Positions 1 through 20,699 of a DNA stretch of 64,000 nucleotides are shown here, piece after piece; the stretch's first letter is position 1, and each line of letters begins with the position of its first letter. Position numbers and translations under genes: made by a program. The notes under the pieces are model-generated. The model was not told where the DNA came from. It searched no databases and was given only the letters and a program-made list of their open reading frames with translations. The stretch is from Metridium senile (lineage: Eukaryota; Cnidaria; Anthozoa; Actiniaria; Metridiidae), in contig OX459101.1 in NCBI GenBank assembly GCA_949775045.1, forward strand, positions 4,402,465 through 4,466,464, read 5' to 3'.

Positions 1-39
1 GAAAGAAATAATTCTTCAAAAAAGTGTAATAAATCATAA

Positions 40-140
40 AATATGTTCTTAAAATATGGCTTTAGTGTGTGTACTGTAGCTTTGATTGCGACAACGATTC
101 TTAAAAAAGGTGTATTAACAGCTTGGAATATACACCTGTA
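40..140. repeat. Half of a TATACACC-type foldback element
   Basis: This stretch matches the right-hand arm of the complete foldback elements at 35587-35882 and 61493-61789. The shared words are TGTAGCTTTGATTGCGACAA followed by an A-rich piece and GGTGTAT. Only one arm is visible, so the copy is truncated. Confidence 0.6.
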
Positions 141-344
141 GCCGTCTACTTTACTCTGAATATGACAGTCGTTACTGTCTAAACATGTCAGTAATTAAGA
201 ATAATAACAATTGCAATAATAATGGTATGTATTTAGTATGGGAAATACCACCGTTTGAGAAGAATTAATGAAAAAAACAACGCGTATTTGATGAAGGGTG
301 CTTACAGTGAAGACACTTGAACCGTGTACTTTTTGAGTTTTTTT

Positions 345-625
345 TGTTACTTTTCGTAACTCACATTGGCTTATCAACGACCGCTTATTAGAATAACGTA
401 GGCCGTTCACGCTAAAACCGGTTACGTTTGGAAAGAGGGCCTTTGCTCTGGCTGCTCTATAGAACAATCTTCCCGAAGACATTAAACATTCTACCTTTTC
501 TATATATTTTCAAGTCTTCACTAAAAACACTGTTATTTTCTAGAAACACTGAACATCTGTCTGTACTGTAGAGACCCCGTATAATGCGTTTAACAATAAC
601 TTATTGTTATTGTTATTATTCAAAT
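345..625 (+). mobile_element. LINE relic: C-terminal end of reverse-transcriptase ORF plus 3' tail
   Basis: On the + strand the frame through 393-488 reads PFTLKPVTFGKRAFALAAL, then an in-frame TAG where the family has Trp, then NNLPEDIKHST. This is the typical end of CR1/L2-like LINE ORF2 proteins (pattern FGxRAFxxAAPxLWNxLPxxIR). The remnant ends in a TTATTGTTATTGTTATTATT-like simple tail near 600-622, as such LINE 3' ends do. It is 5'-truncated and dead. Confidence 0.7.
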
Positions 626-1771
626 GTCGTTATTCCATTAAAAATTGTCCTGTATTTGCTACTAACGATGGTTAAAATGAGTTCAAGTAGTTTTTACCAA
701 ACCTGGGACCATTGTGACCTGTTGTGACCATTATTAAGTACTATCATGAATGCATAATTGTGACAATAATGATTGGATATATGCCCCGAGGAGAGGTAAC
801 AGTTTATTGAAAAATTAGATAAAGGATTTTATATAAATTACATTGTCTGAAGACTGAATGGCTGAGAACAAGACATCTTCGGAACTCAGGGGCCGTGATG
901 GCTTGGGGACGGAAGAAGAGTAACACCTCACGGGTAATCCCTAGATCATACCAACACATCGGTCAAACGTCTACGCATGCGCGAAAAAACAATTAAATTA
1001 TCCAGCACACAAATCGGACATTTGTACAGATTCTATAAAAACTATGGAGAAGACGACTTTTATCACTTTTTTCTTAAAAAGTAAACAAAAATACAAAAGT
1101 GTAAATCAATGTTAGGTTCACAATATAACTAAGGCTGTGTACAAGAAAATTCAAGCTTATATATTCAGAGAATTTATTACAAATCGACTTCAAACACTCA
1201 GTTTTACAATGCAAAATTTAACGCTGTGAAAATTTTGCCACGCATGCGTAGTCGTTTGACCGCTGTGTAGATAATACCGTCTAGACTCTAGAAAGACGGC
1301 TTCAACTTCAGCTTCGTTGGAGTAAAAATGGTACACAGTTTAACAGAGATCATGATTAAAAGTTACTGCGTCCGGGGTAGGGGGCTTAAAAATATCGGGT
1401 TTTCTCATTGTATCTCTTAATTAAGATAAAAACCTGCGATTTCGTACGTTTTAGGATTTTATCATTGCAGTTTAGATTTCTGATATGTCTTCTTATCGTT
1501 CGAGATGTTGAAAAAAAGGAGCCCATCGCAACCCAAGCTTTTTTCAGATTATGTTTTGATGTAGTATGATCTCTTAAAGGGTTAAAAATCATGTTTTCAT
1601 CTAAGTGTCAAGTAATAGTTTTCTATTTTTGTGTGTTTTCTAAATTGAATTGAATTAAAAATCGGCCATGCCACGCCCTTTTTAAAGGAATTTCGTTATC
1701 TCAGTTTTAGGGGGTTTTCCGCCCCACCCGGTTGACCCGGTATTTCAGTTTAACATGTTTAACACTGATTA
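626..1771. other. AT-rich intergenic sequence, nothing recognised
   Basis: No reading frame, RNA gene or clear repeat was recognised here. Short ORFs on both strands look random. Confidence 0.5.
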
Positions 1772-1795
1772 CCCCCCCCCCCCCCCCCCCCCCCC
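1772..1795. repeat. Poly-C tract (24 C)
   Basis: An uninterrupted run of 24 C. Similar G or C tracts cap the elements at 12752-13049, 13384-13711 and 30343-30685, so this may be an orphan end of that type. No partner tract is visible nearby. Confidence 0.8.
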
Positions 1796-1881
1796 TCGCA
1801 ACTTTTAAAACATGAAGTGCAATAAATATTAATACAACAGTTTCCCTATACTACTTTGTCCTGCTGCGTATCCAGCGTGGT

Positions 1882-1954
1882 TGGTCCTTGTGGTGTAGCG
1901 GTAACACGTCGGACTAGAAAACCGAAACCGTGGGGTTCAATTCCCGCCAAGTGC
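1882..1954 (+). mobile_element. tRNA-like SINE head or tRNA pseudogene
   Basis: The stretch contains an A-box-like TGTAGCGGTAACACG and a good B box GGTTCAATTCC, spaced as in a tRNA. A possible anticodon arm lies between them. The acceptor stem pairs only partly (CTTG with CAAG) and the T arm needs an 8-nt loop, so a functional tRNA is unlikely. A tRNA-derived SINE head is the best reading. Confidence 0.55.
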
Positions 1955-2540
1955 ATGTGATATTTTTCTCATGTATCTGTATTTCACTTATACACCGAAC
2001 GAATTTCAATTCATTATTCAAAACATATATATGTTTACAAAATGTTTTCAAATGTTTTCAAAAATCATTGTTTGGGATTCGCTTCTACCAGGAGCTACCG
2101 TTTTTACGTACAAAAGACGCCTTTCCCTTATCGGTACGTTGGAAAAAGTAGCCTCCATCTTCTTCTAGCAAGCAGGAAGGTTTGGGCAAACATATCAAGA
2201 CAAATACCCCAAGCTTTCCAGATCAAATATGACACTGATATGAAGCTTAAGACAAAATGCTCAAGCTTTCAATAACAAAAAAGCCTTTCCAAAGATTCCA
2301 AATGGCTCATTTTATCTGGAATTTCTGGTGTCGGTTGTACGAAGGATGGATAAAGTTATCCGCGGATAGCGCTATTCACCATTCGTACAATCGGCCCCTG
2401 AATGTTATACTGTTTCAAAAGCTCCAAAAATGAAGCATCGAGTTACTCACAAGAATCTTATTTCTAATCTATTTGCTCAAAAGGATGTGGGTTAAAAAAA
2501 GTGACAAAAAAAGAGTTCACGGTGTCTATTTCGAAAGTTT

Positions 2541-2860
2541 CAAGGATAATTTGTGAAGTTTAAATCATTCATTTTGGTAAAGCAGAAGTTTAAAGCCAAA
2601 AATACAAAACATTTTTCAACACAGAAAACGTTTTTGAATTGAACACACAACAAATTGAATTGTGTTTATATTTCAAGGATGATTTGTGAAACTAAATCAT
2701 TCATTTTGGTAAAGCAGAAACAACTAAGTTTAAAGCCGAAAATACACAACATTTTTCAACACAGATAACGTTTTTGAATTGAACACACAACAAATTGAAT
2801 TGTGTTTATATTTCAAGGATAATTTGTGAAATGAAATCATTGTTTCAATCCAAAAATAAA
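2541..2860. repeat. Tandem repeat, about 133-140 bp unit, 2+ copies
   Basis: The word CAAGGATAATTTGTGAA recurs at 2541, 2674 and 2814. Between occurrences the text is nearly the same (CATTTTGGTAAAGCAGAA, then ACATTTTTCAACACAG, then ACACACAACAAATTGAATTG). No coding potential is seen. Confidence 0.85.
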
Positions 2861-3199
2861 GACACAAACAAACAAACATGCAGTGTGTGAAACAACTAAA
2901 CTGTCGTGTCGTCCTTAATGAATTCAATTCAATAACAAAGCCCTTTTTTTCTTTTCAATTCAATTCACTGATGTATTAGGTGTCAAGATCTTTAGCAAAC
3001 ATGTTTCTTTTCTTTATCTATTGAAGCTTGTGTAAAAACACACCCAATCAACCATAATTATCTTCTTAAACTGGCTTTGATTCTTTAGAAATTCAACGAG
3101 GAATCCCATTAACTTTAGTGTGAACACTATTTTAAACAAATACTCGATACAATTATACATATGTATTGCGGTTAACATAATCAAATGATACTTATAAGC

Positions 3200-3960
3200 T
3201 CTGTTTCATTGAGAGTTTTGAGTTTGTGTCAGTACGTCGGGAATGATGTGTTGTTGTTTGGAGTACGAATGTGACGTAAGTACAAAAGACTGAGTTTTAT
3301 CTTTGTAAATGTTTTTATCACTTGGTATAGATGTTATTTGTTTTATCAAACATATATATTAAACAAGGTTTTTTCTATCTGTCTTAATCTATTATTTTAC
3401 GGTTTTATTTGTTGAATTAACTTTGTTGTGCAGTGTTTTACTTTTAAACAAGGTTTTATCTATCTGTCTTGATCTATTATTTTACGGTTTTATTTGTTGA
3501 ATTAACTTCAATTGAATGGTGTGTTGTTGTATGTGAGTACAAAAGGGTCAGCCTTGTTTTACTTTTAAACAAGGCTATATTCATCTGTCTTAATCTATTA
3601 TTTTCCATTGCTTTTTGTTAAATCGTCAGGAATGAATTGTTTTAAACAACTATTCAATTGAAAGTGGTTATGTAGTTCAAACTCGTCGGGACATATTGTT
3701 GTTGTTTGGAGTACGTTTGTACAGAGTACTAAAGATATGAGCCGTTTTTTATTTTATAACTAGGCTTTATCTCCATGTGTTAATCTATAATTTTACGGGG
3801 TTTTGGCGTATTCTGTTGACGTACTTTCTTAATTGAAATTGTCCGTTTAAGGGAATGAATTGATGTTTTTGAGTACGATTTTGTACAGACGTTAATACAA
3901 AAGAAATCTAAATCATTTGTACTTTAAAACAAGGCCTTTTATCTAAATATAGTCCAATTG
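3200..3960. repeat. Degenerate tandem repeats
   Basis: The phrase AAACAAGG, then a T-rich piece, then TCTGTCTTAATCTATTATTTT recurs near 3361, 3447, 3568, 3750 and 3930. It is interleaved with GAGTACGA and GTACAAAAGA words. The copies have diverged strongly and the unit is roughly 90-190 bp. Confidence 0.6.
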
Positions 3961-4984
3961 TTTAAGTTTTCAGGTTTGTAGGGTTCTTTTGTTGAAATTT
4001 TATACAGAAATTTCGGTTCCTTGTACTGATTTTGCAAGAAAGCGGCGTATCCTACGTCAAAAAAGGAAGGATTTTTAACAACACGAATTATTCTTCAAGG
4101 GCTTTTCAATTTCTGATTTCAATTCCGTTATCTATTTTGTCAGAATGTTTTGAATAAGAATACTCACAAAAAAGATTTGTTTGCAAACTTTCCTTTCTTA
4201 ATTCAATTGTTTTGGGAAACATCTGACCGTGTTTCGTAGCTTTTCACTTATAGAACTTTTCACAAACATAATTGTTTTATTTTGGTGTAAACATTGTTAA
4301 AAGGTACTGTCCGATTACAATTATTTAGCCGGTTTTGGGCCTTAATAATCACAAAAAGATATTGTTTTTCTAGACCCAGCGCAATTACTTTTGTTTCTAG
4401 TGTTTTGGCTAAAACGTTTTTATAATTTTTTCGCTAGTTCGATGAAAAATGGATTAATTGATCTTTCATTAAAATAAGATTCCTACAAAACTGTTTGCAC
4501 ACAATCAATATAATTTACAAAAAAAAAACCTTGTAATGTTTAGACAACGTAATGTTAAGTTCCACAATAAAACAACCGAAGTTCTTACTGTATTTTTATT
4601 AATATTTATATTTACATAAAAAAACAGTGTTTCAAATCAATTGCATGCGTTTTACTCTTAATCTTCAGCATTTTTCGTGACGTGTTTCGTTAATTACTCC
4701 TTCAAGCCGAGCATGTGTACTCTTACAATACAAACAGACAGTTTAAGAGAAGGTCATTAAGAACAAATTGAGCTTTTTGACCATGCCACACAACATACTC
4801 TTACAGCGTCACGCGACCGTGGAACAGAAGCCGAGCCAATGCTGACGATCGACAGAGGACATGATGGGGAAAAAGTAGCAAAAAATTGGCAACGAAATGA
4901 GCTTTGTCTAAATGTCAACCAACATTAAAGTTGACAAACGAATGAAAACATATTGGCTCTTTTCAAATAAAAATCGTCTCGACG

Positions 4985-5150
4985 AACACATTGTCCGTAA
5001 ATTTTGGTCGTCTAATAATGTTCGGAATTGAACAAAATCAGACGACTTATTCGTCTCAAATTGTGTTGGTCCCGACACCAGACGACTTGTCCGTCCAGAC
5101 GATTTGTCCTTCATAATACGATTTGTCCGTCTTTACAATTTGTCCGTGAT
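4985..5150. repeat. Short phrase repeat around GACGACTTGTCCGTC
   Basis: Variants of GACGACTTGTCCGTC appear five to six times (TTGTCCGTAAATTTTGGTCG, GACGACTTATTCGTC, GACGACTTGTCCGTC, GACGATTTGTCCTTC, CGATTTGTCCGTC, CAATTTGTCCGTG). Spacing is irregular. No gene is seen. Confidence 0.6.
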
Positions 5151-5394
5151 TCTAATTTGGCTATTCTCGTTTATAGAAGCGGAAACCCTTGGAGCCGTAA
5201 CTATTTGTCATAGCCTAAACTATGTAAACATAATTATCATTACCATGATAGTAAGCATCATGATTACCATCATTCTTGCTCAGTATAATAGTTGAATAGA
5301 CCACACGGTCTTCCTTTGTCGACAAAATGCGCACTAATACTGGGTACGAGACTCTACACCCAGGTTTTCTTGAAATAACACAGGAAGTCCCTCC

Positions 5395-6127
5395 GTCAAG
5401 AGAATGAGGGCCTGCAGACAAGACCTGTTTTTTTAATTATCCGCCCCCTAATTAAAATTCAATCCTGTTAAATATCACTGTCAAAAACAGACCAATCAAA
5501 ATTGACCGGAAATCGAGAAAGTAAATCGATTGACCGGAGAAGTTCAAAAATAACGGTCGATTCCCAACGAATATATCAGAACTTTGCTAATTTTAACCAC
5601 CTAAATACGGTGGGGTGTAAGGAAAGTAAATCATGAAGAACTGTTGTCGTAGCTAGATTTCTCAGAATTCTTCGCGTGATCTGTAATTATTCTTGACTTG
5701 AAATGTGTAATCATTAACCCGTAAATAACGACTGTGATTTTACTTCAACTTGCTTCAACCATAGTTAACTAGAATCCTTCTAATCTTTCATGTCTATGAA
5801 AAAAAAATTCCTACCAGTGGATCGATCAAGCTATGATATATACAATTAAATGTATAATTGAACAGATTGCATTTATAATTCAACATGAAATAACTTTTAA
5901 AACATATAATTTGATTTCATTCTGTTATCAATAACGTCTGTGAAGACGGATATTCCCACAGAAGTTCTATTTTTAACCTCCTATTGCGACGTAGCAACCA
6001 ATCAATTGAGAACTTTGCATACTGATGATTGACATGCATGGTATCGACCAATGAAAATTCTGCGGCCACTGGATGGCCGCATAATAACCAAAAAACCGGG
6101 TCTTGTCTGCAGGCCCTCATTCTCTTC
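5395..6127. mobile_element. Foldback-type element with distant inverted arms
   Basis: The segment 5395-5427 (GAGAATGAGGGCCTGCAGAC followed by AAGACC) is repeated inverted at 6097-6127 (GGTCTTGTCTGCAGGCCCTC followed by ATTCTC). About 670 bp lie between the arms and carry no recognisable ORF. The element ends and any target duplication were not resolved. Confidence 0.6.
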
Positions 6128-6472
6128 TCGCCCCAAGCCCCCTCAGAGGGACTGCTACGCAGGCTAAAACTCCGATAAAAAGCTATATTTATAGAATTTC
6201 TTTGCAAAACTATAAATAAGGAATTAATTTCTATGTTCAAAGTTTATGTCAATTCTATATATATAGTATATCAATAACCACAACAAAACTTAATATCCCG
6301 GGACAGGCCGGGATCATGCCATTGAATTTAAATCCACTCAAAGACGGCTAAAATCCCCTGTGTGTCCAGAAGGTCGGTAGGAGGGTTTTTTTCAATTATG
6401 CATGCCATTAAAAAATTGTGTGAAGGCGTGAAAGGCACACAGAGTTTAATATTTAAGTAGTTACGAAGCAGA

Positions 6473-14935
<8,463 letters not shown>

Positions 14936-15045
14936 CTCCAATGCTGATAATGATGAGGAGTTGTTGGTGGTGGTGGTGGTGGTGGTGATAGCTATGACGA
15001 TGATGTTTAGGCGAAAAGAATGAATAAGTTAAATAGTTTCTTGGA

Positions 15046-15576
15046 TATTGGGCTACCTGTGTCATATACCACAGGAATCCCAACTTCAAATAAGTTGTTT
15101 GATCTATTTTAGTATCTCAAATTCTCAAATCTCTAAACAAACAGATTTAAGTGGTTTTATTGTCACTGGAAAGATGTTGTGGACCAGTAGCACAAGTTAC
15201 CGATGGCTTGGATAAAGCAACAAAATAGTTTTTTAATGGATCCAAGGGAGTATATGAGATTTTTTCTAGACTACAAGTTATCATCGCACTCTTTAAAAAA
15301 AAACATATGCGTTTTGCTTGAACATGGCGAGCCCTTAATTTGTTTATAGAATAGACAAAACAAACACACAAACAAACAAACGAAAATAATAAAACAAACG
15401 AACGAACAAACAAGCAAACAAATAAACAGAATGAAATAAACAAGCCAACGGAAAAAAAACCCACACACACAAATAATAACAACAACAACAACAAAAGAGT
15501 TAACGCTGACAAGCCTGTGTGTGTTTAATACGCTGGTGCAGTTTTTGCAAGCACAACAAAACAGGTAGCCCAATGT
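15046..15576. repeat. Inverted ATTGGGCTACCTGT pair around low-complexity DNA
   Basis: ATTGGGCTACCTGTG at 15047-15061 faces ACAGGTAGCCCAAT at about 15563-15577. These words match the ends of the CACAGG-type transposons, but here point outward. CACAGGAATCCC at 15070 is a third related end. The boundaries of whole elements could not be set. AAAC-rich simple sequence fills 15355-15500. Confidence 0.5.
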
Positions 15577-15579
15577 ATT

Positions 15580-16110
15580 TTAAAAGTATGTATTTTAATA
15601 GCCAATGTATTTTAATGATACTGAAAAGTATCAATCTAACTATTTTTAAAGATTGCATCAAAATCGTCTTTATAAAATCAATTAATCAGAGCAAGGATTT
15701 GATAATAATGATAATTTGGAAGTAATGATGTAGTGATAAAATGAAAACTAAATGAATTTATCAATGAATAAATAAATAAGTCATATTAGTTAGGAATAAA
15801 TAAATGCATGATTGAATGAATAAGTATATGAATTAATGAATAAATAGATTCATACACCTAATTGCAATAATGTTGTCACATATGAAAAAGAACATTAATA
15901 ATTTAGTAAGAAAGGAATTATAAAAGAAAGAGTTCAGCTTGAATGATCTTCTTTTGTCTTTTAATTAATTCCTTTCCCACTAAATTACAAAAGCCAGGAC
16001 AACGTTCTTGCAGTTAGGTGTATATGCATACATAAATTAATAAATAATTGAATACATAAATAAACAAATAAATAAATAAATTTAGTGATAAAACTAATGA
16101 CTACAAGACT
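15580..16110. other. AT-rich low-complexity DNA, no gene seen
   Basis: Degenerate AATA/AATG runs with no frame, RNA gene or element ends recognised. Confidence 0.5.
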
Positions 16111-16123
16111 AGTTTTTAAGCTT

Positions 16124-16154
16124 GACGTTTCGACACTTGCTTATGTCATTATCA
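16124..16154 (-). ncRNA. Degenerate hammerhead-ribozyme-like motif
   Basis: On the - strand the sequence reads TTGATAATGACATAAGCAAG, then TGTCGAAACGTC. The GACA/TGTC stem II, the GAAA box and the GTC triplet fit a hammerhead core. The CTGATGA box is altered to TTGATAA, so it should be inactive. This motif family is known from Penelope-like elements. Confidence 0.4.
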
Positions 16155-16244
16155 AAAGTGGTTTTATTTGAATAAGCGGTAAGATTTAAATAATGGAAAT
16201 TACTTGAAATTTGAATAACAATTGAGTCTTTTTAAACAAATACT

Positions 16245-16335
16245 TTATAAATAAATAAATAAATAAATGAATAAATGAATAAATGAATAAATGAATAAAT
16301 GAATAAATAAATAATTAATTAATTAATTAAATATA

Positions 16336-16406
<71 letters not shown>

Positions 16407-16427
16407 ATGAATAAATGAATAAATGAA

Positions 16428-16474
<47 letters not shown>

Positions 16475-16591
16475 ATACATAATTAATTAAATATATAAAT
16501 AAATAAATAAATAAATAAATAAATGAATAAATGAATAAATAAATGAATAAATAAATAAATAAATAAATAATTAATTAATTAATTAAATATA

Positions 16592-16638
<47 letters not shown>

Positions 16639-16850
16639 ATGAATAATTGAATAAATGAATAAATAAAAAATTGTACAAATAAATAGATACATCAATAAAT
16701 AAATAGTTATACGAATAAATAAATAAATAACCAAATAAATAAATGAGTGACTGAATGAATGAATGAATGAATGAATGCATAGATAAAAAAAAAAGAATTA
16801 ATAAGCAAAGATTAATGAATAAATATGTAAATAAATAAATATGCGTGAAA
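16245..16850. repeat. AAAT/AATG microsatellite array
   Basis: About 600 bp of AAAT with AATG and AATTAATT interruptions. The block AATTAATTAAATATATAAAT recurs at about 16315, 16480 and 16570, which suggests larger-scale duplication inside the array. Confidence 0.95.
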
Positions 16851-17039
16851 TAGATAAGTAAAAAAAACATAAGGGATATTTTGTATAATAATAATGGATA
16901 CATTATATATAATTATATTATATATCAAAAGATAAATTTATAAAGTTCATAAATGAAATTCATGAAAATAAGCGAACAATTAATCCAACGAATAAAATTA
17001 ATTTTTATAAGTTAAAATATACCTTGATTTGGTCGAGCG

Positions 17040-17300
17040 TCCTTTGTTTTTGTTGTTCTTATTCTTCGTGTTCTTCACGTTCTTCTTGTTCTTCTTGTCT
17101 TTTTGTTTTTCTTCTTCTTTTTCTTCTTCTTCTTCTTCTTCTTCTTCTTGTTCTACTTCTCTTTGTTCTTCTTTTAGTTCTCCTTGTTTTAAGCCTTGCT
17201 CTTGTTGTTCTTGGAGTTCTTGTAGTTCTTCTTGTTCTTCCTGTGCTTCCTGTTCTTCTTGTTTTGCTTCCTCTTTTCCTTCCTTTTTTCTTTCTCCTGA
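17040..17300. repeat. Polypyrimidine TTC/TTG tract
   Basis: Imperfect TTCTTG and TTCTTC repeats on the + strand, about 250 bp long. Open frames through it are a by-product of the three-base period. No gene is inferred. Confidence 0.9.
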
Positions 17301-17419
17301 ATTCCTCTTTGCTCTTTTTATTTGTGAAAATAAGTAATGTTTTTTACCTCGGTCAATCGAGTTGTTGTTGTTCGGCCATTTTTTTAATGGAACTGCGCGG
17401 ACGCTTCAACTGAGTCAGC

Positions 17420-17663
17420 AATAAAAGGGCGGGAATAGTTGAAAGATTCTCGCTCGCTAATTGGCTACCTACTAACACCCGCTCCATTATGATTGGCTCA
17501 GAATAGCGGGCTGAAATAACCTTCTAGAAAAATCTTTCGTGTAAAACTCTCTGCAGACGCTGAGAATTAATGAGATGTTTTCACATGTTTAGCCTCAAAA
17601 TGAGCGATTTCTTTCCAGACTTTCTTCACTGGAGTAAAGATGAAGTTAATTACTGATGTTCAG
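17420..17663 (+). promoter_or_regulatory. Promoter-like segment with possible short first coding exon
   Basis: A GC box (GGGCGGG, 17428-17434) and CCAAT-type ATTGG words (about 17459 and 17493) precede an ATG at 17640. That ATG opens an 8-codon stretch (MKLITDVQ) ending at a good donor, CAG|GTAAGC, at 17663. No following exon was recognised, so this is only a candidate start of an unidentified gene. Confidence 0.25.
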
Positions 17664-17689
17664 GTAAGCTTAAGTTCGTTGGAAACAAC

Positions 17690-18820
17690 AGCAAATGGTC
17701 AATAAATCACAAAATAAGTTAATTAATTAATCAAACCATAGTTAATAAAGGGAATATTACCTATGTTCAAACCTCAAAGAAGTTTACATTAAATCCGAGT
17801 TTATCAATTCATTTTCGACGACAATTCTTTAGTTTTGGCGACCGAGACAGTCTTACAAATTTGCAGTATTTTAAAAATATTCTTATTTCAAAACAACAGC
17901 TATTTCGTTGTCAGGAAAAACAACGAGAATTTATTAACAATCAATTACTCTGAAAATTATTTTCAAAATCAGAATCACTGCGATAAGTTTTTATGAAATT
18001 TCTGCAAAAACGTATTACTATTTCTAAAATAAATTATTGTTTTCATCAAATCTAGATTAAATAAACAAGATTTCCCCTTTGAGCTTCAGAAAAAAAAATT
18101 TCCAATGATATATTTCTTTTGAAGAATTGTTTTAAAAATTCGCTACGAGAGAACAAAGAAATTTCCTCTAAAATGTGATTACAATTTCTACACAATTTCT
18201 CTGCTTTTTTGTAAGTTAAAAAAACTGCAAAATGTATGTATATTCATGTCTCAAATATTTAAAATTGTACAAATTCGTGCTTTAGTTAATTAAAATGAGC
18301 GATTGTTCTGCTCTAAAAGTTACCGGGTTTTTGTGTTCGAAAGCGTTTGAAAGACCACGAATGGGGCGGTTTCCAAAATAGACAATTAAGTACGCGATAT
18401 AACAATCGACTCTCTTTTATTCTCTGTCGCATTGATAAAATCAAAAGGATTCCTAACGGTTCCTACTGAGAAACACTTTTGGCTATCAAAACATAAAAGA
18501 ATCCGATTCAACGGTTTTAGTAATCGCTTTGTTATGAATGGAAACACACCGTCCATTTAAAACGCTCTTTAAAAAAAATATCTTCATTCACTTCTCTAAA
18601 GCCGTCATAAATCCGTATTCAAAGTAATTTAATTTTAATGCTATAAAGTAGACTTTTCAACGCGGGTGCAAGAAATATTTTTTTTTAATCTTTTCTAGAA
18701 AAAAATACAGTTTTGGCATTTTTATATAAGAATGCTAATTAAAAACACTTCTTCATAGCTCATTAAAGCCCGCCATAAAAATAGATAACGAGATTATATT
18801 CACTTGAAAGATAGAGTGGG
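17690..18820. other. AT-rich DNA, nothing recognised
   Basis: No frame or element ends recognised. If the exon candidate at 17640 is real, this would be its intron. Confidence 0.5.
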
Positions 18821-18827
18821 TTTCATT

Positions 18828-19540
18828 AACCTGTGAAACACACGTTAGTGTATTACTCTTAAATACACCATAATTCCATTGTGTTTATTTTTTTTTTTTG
18901 GCATTTGACCATCACACTTTAACTAATACACTTTATTTCACGGGTTAATGAAAACCATTCTATTGCAAACCTCTCAGTTAGCTATTTATTGACTTCAAGC
19001 CTCTATTTTAAAAAGTAAAGACCCCAAAAAATAGTGGTTTTCACCCGTGAAACAAAGTGTATTACGTTAAGTGTAATAGTCAAATAACCACAAAAGATTA
19101 CAATGGAATTAGAGTGCTTAAAAAGTGATACACTAAAGTGTGTTTCACGGGTTAATGAAAACAACTCTAGCTATTTATTGACTACAAGCCTCTATTTTAA
19201 AAATTAGACCAAAAAAATAGTGGTTTTCATTAACCCGTGAAACAAAGTGTAATAGTTTAAGTGTAATAGTCAAAGAACCACAAAAGATTACAATGGAATT
19301 AGAGTGTATTAAAAAGTGATACACTAAAGAGTGTTCACTGTGATTGCAGAGTACTGTTTCCTTTGTATTTGATGTTTCTAGTTATAAATGGTATAGAGTG
19401 AAGTCATTTAACCCGTGAAATAGATATTAGACTAATACACCTTAGCAGTCTCTAATTCCATTGTTTTCTTTTGTGTCTATTTGACTATTACACCTTGACT
19501 ATTTAATTTTGTTTCACGGGTTAAATGTCTTCACTCTACT
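18828..19540. mobile_element. Cluster of four MITEs with CCCGTGAAAC inverted ends
   Basis: Four copies of a 120-150 bp palindromic element lie in a row (about 18828-18960, 19036-19168, 19220-19335, 19400-19545). Ends are AGTGGTTTTCATTAACCCGT and its complement. The interior holds AGTGTATTA and TCTAATTCCATTGT words. Flanking TA suggests TA target duplication. Related copy at 52060-52215. Confidence 0.75.
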
Positions 19541-19544
19541 GAAC

Positions 19545-20695
19545 AAATAGTCACTAAAACCATTATTAGTAGTTAGAACTTTATCTATTTTGATCTTATT
19601 TTGTTTGCGCTCAAACACTAGTTACAGCTAATCGCCCCTAGGCTTGTGTTGGATGTTGATATCCACTGTACAAAACGTATTAGCTAATAACGACTAGCCT
19701 GCGTTGCGGGCGGTCTGCGTGATTAGCAAGAGAGAAAAAAGGGAGAGAAAAAAAAAAAGGAAAAGACCGACTATTTTGATTTTTTTGATGGCTTACTAGC
19801 ACTTAGAGCACTTAAATAGAGTCCCCATTGACTTGTGCAGGGCGGAAAAAGGCTTTAATGTCTGATGTGTTTTCCACTATAGTTATTATCGGTAGGAAAT
19901 ATTCACTGTATAAAATCTATTAGGTAGTAACAGTTTTGATTGTTGTTCGTGGTTTACACGCTCCTTGCGCTTTAGTTATATAAGAATTGCCATGCAGTGA
20001 TTTGTGCCGGGCGGAAATAGATTGACTTTCCGTCGTCCGTGAAAAAATAGCACGCATGATACATGGTTTTACACCTGTTGGTACTACTACTAACTACACT
20101 ATATATACTAGACTAGAGTGGCCTTCATTAATCCGTGACTTAACAAATTGTACAAAGCTACTTTAATCAAAACGCATAAAGACAGAAAAACAGGACTCCA
20201 ATGACGATCACTGAATTTTATTAATAACAGCCGGTTATAAAAGTCACTGCAGTTTCTCGTGTTTTTATTACATAATATTAACTCTTCTGGTCTCTTTGTA
20301 TCTATTACGCAACTACTACGCACTACTACAAACTAGTTAGACCTAGTTATATTTTTCTTTCACGGACGACGGAAAATCACTCTAGGCCTTCATTTCTGTT
20401 GTGTTTTGCACTATATAGTTTTTCGCCAGTGACTTGTATAGGTCATAAATATTCCCCGTATATAAAATCTATTAGGTAGTGTTACGCGCTCCCTATACAC
20501 TTTAGTTACATAAGAATCCCCAATGATTTGCGCCGGGCGGAAATAGGCCTTAATTTCTGTTCTGTTTGACAATTAAATCTTCTTGTGGCATCATTCTTTA
20601 AAGGGGTTAAAAGTGTGTGGCTCCCGGTTGGAAGAACGTGTCTTTTATTGTTTTAAAACAAATATGAGTATAATTACCTAACCGCCTTAAGCAAA
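19545..20695. other. Intergenic DNA with scattered diverged repeats
   Basis: Only short repeated words were seen, such as GCGCCGGGCGGAAATAGGC-like text near 19850, 20010 and 20530. An ATCCGTGACTTAAC MITE-end fragment lies at 20130. No coding frame is supported. Confidence 0.4.
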
Positions 20696-20699
20696 AATA

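Noticed and set aside
1882..1954. Functional tRNA gene
   Set aside because: A and B boxes are good, but the acceptor stem and T arm do not pair properly, so it is called a SINE head or pseudogene.
5395..6127. LTR retrotransposon
   Set aside because: The repeated ends are inverted, not direct, and no gag/pol frame is present.
17024..17413. Long Leu/Cys/Ser-rich frames
   Set aside because: Low-complexity TTC/TTG tract; several frames are open at once.
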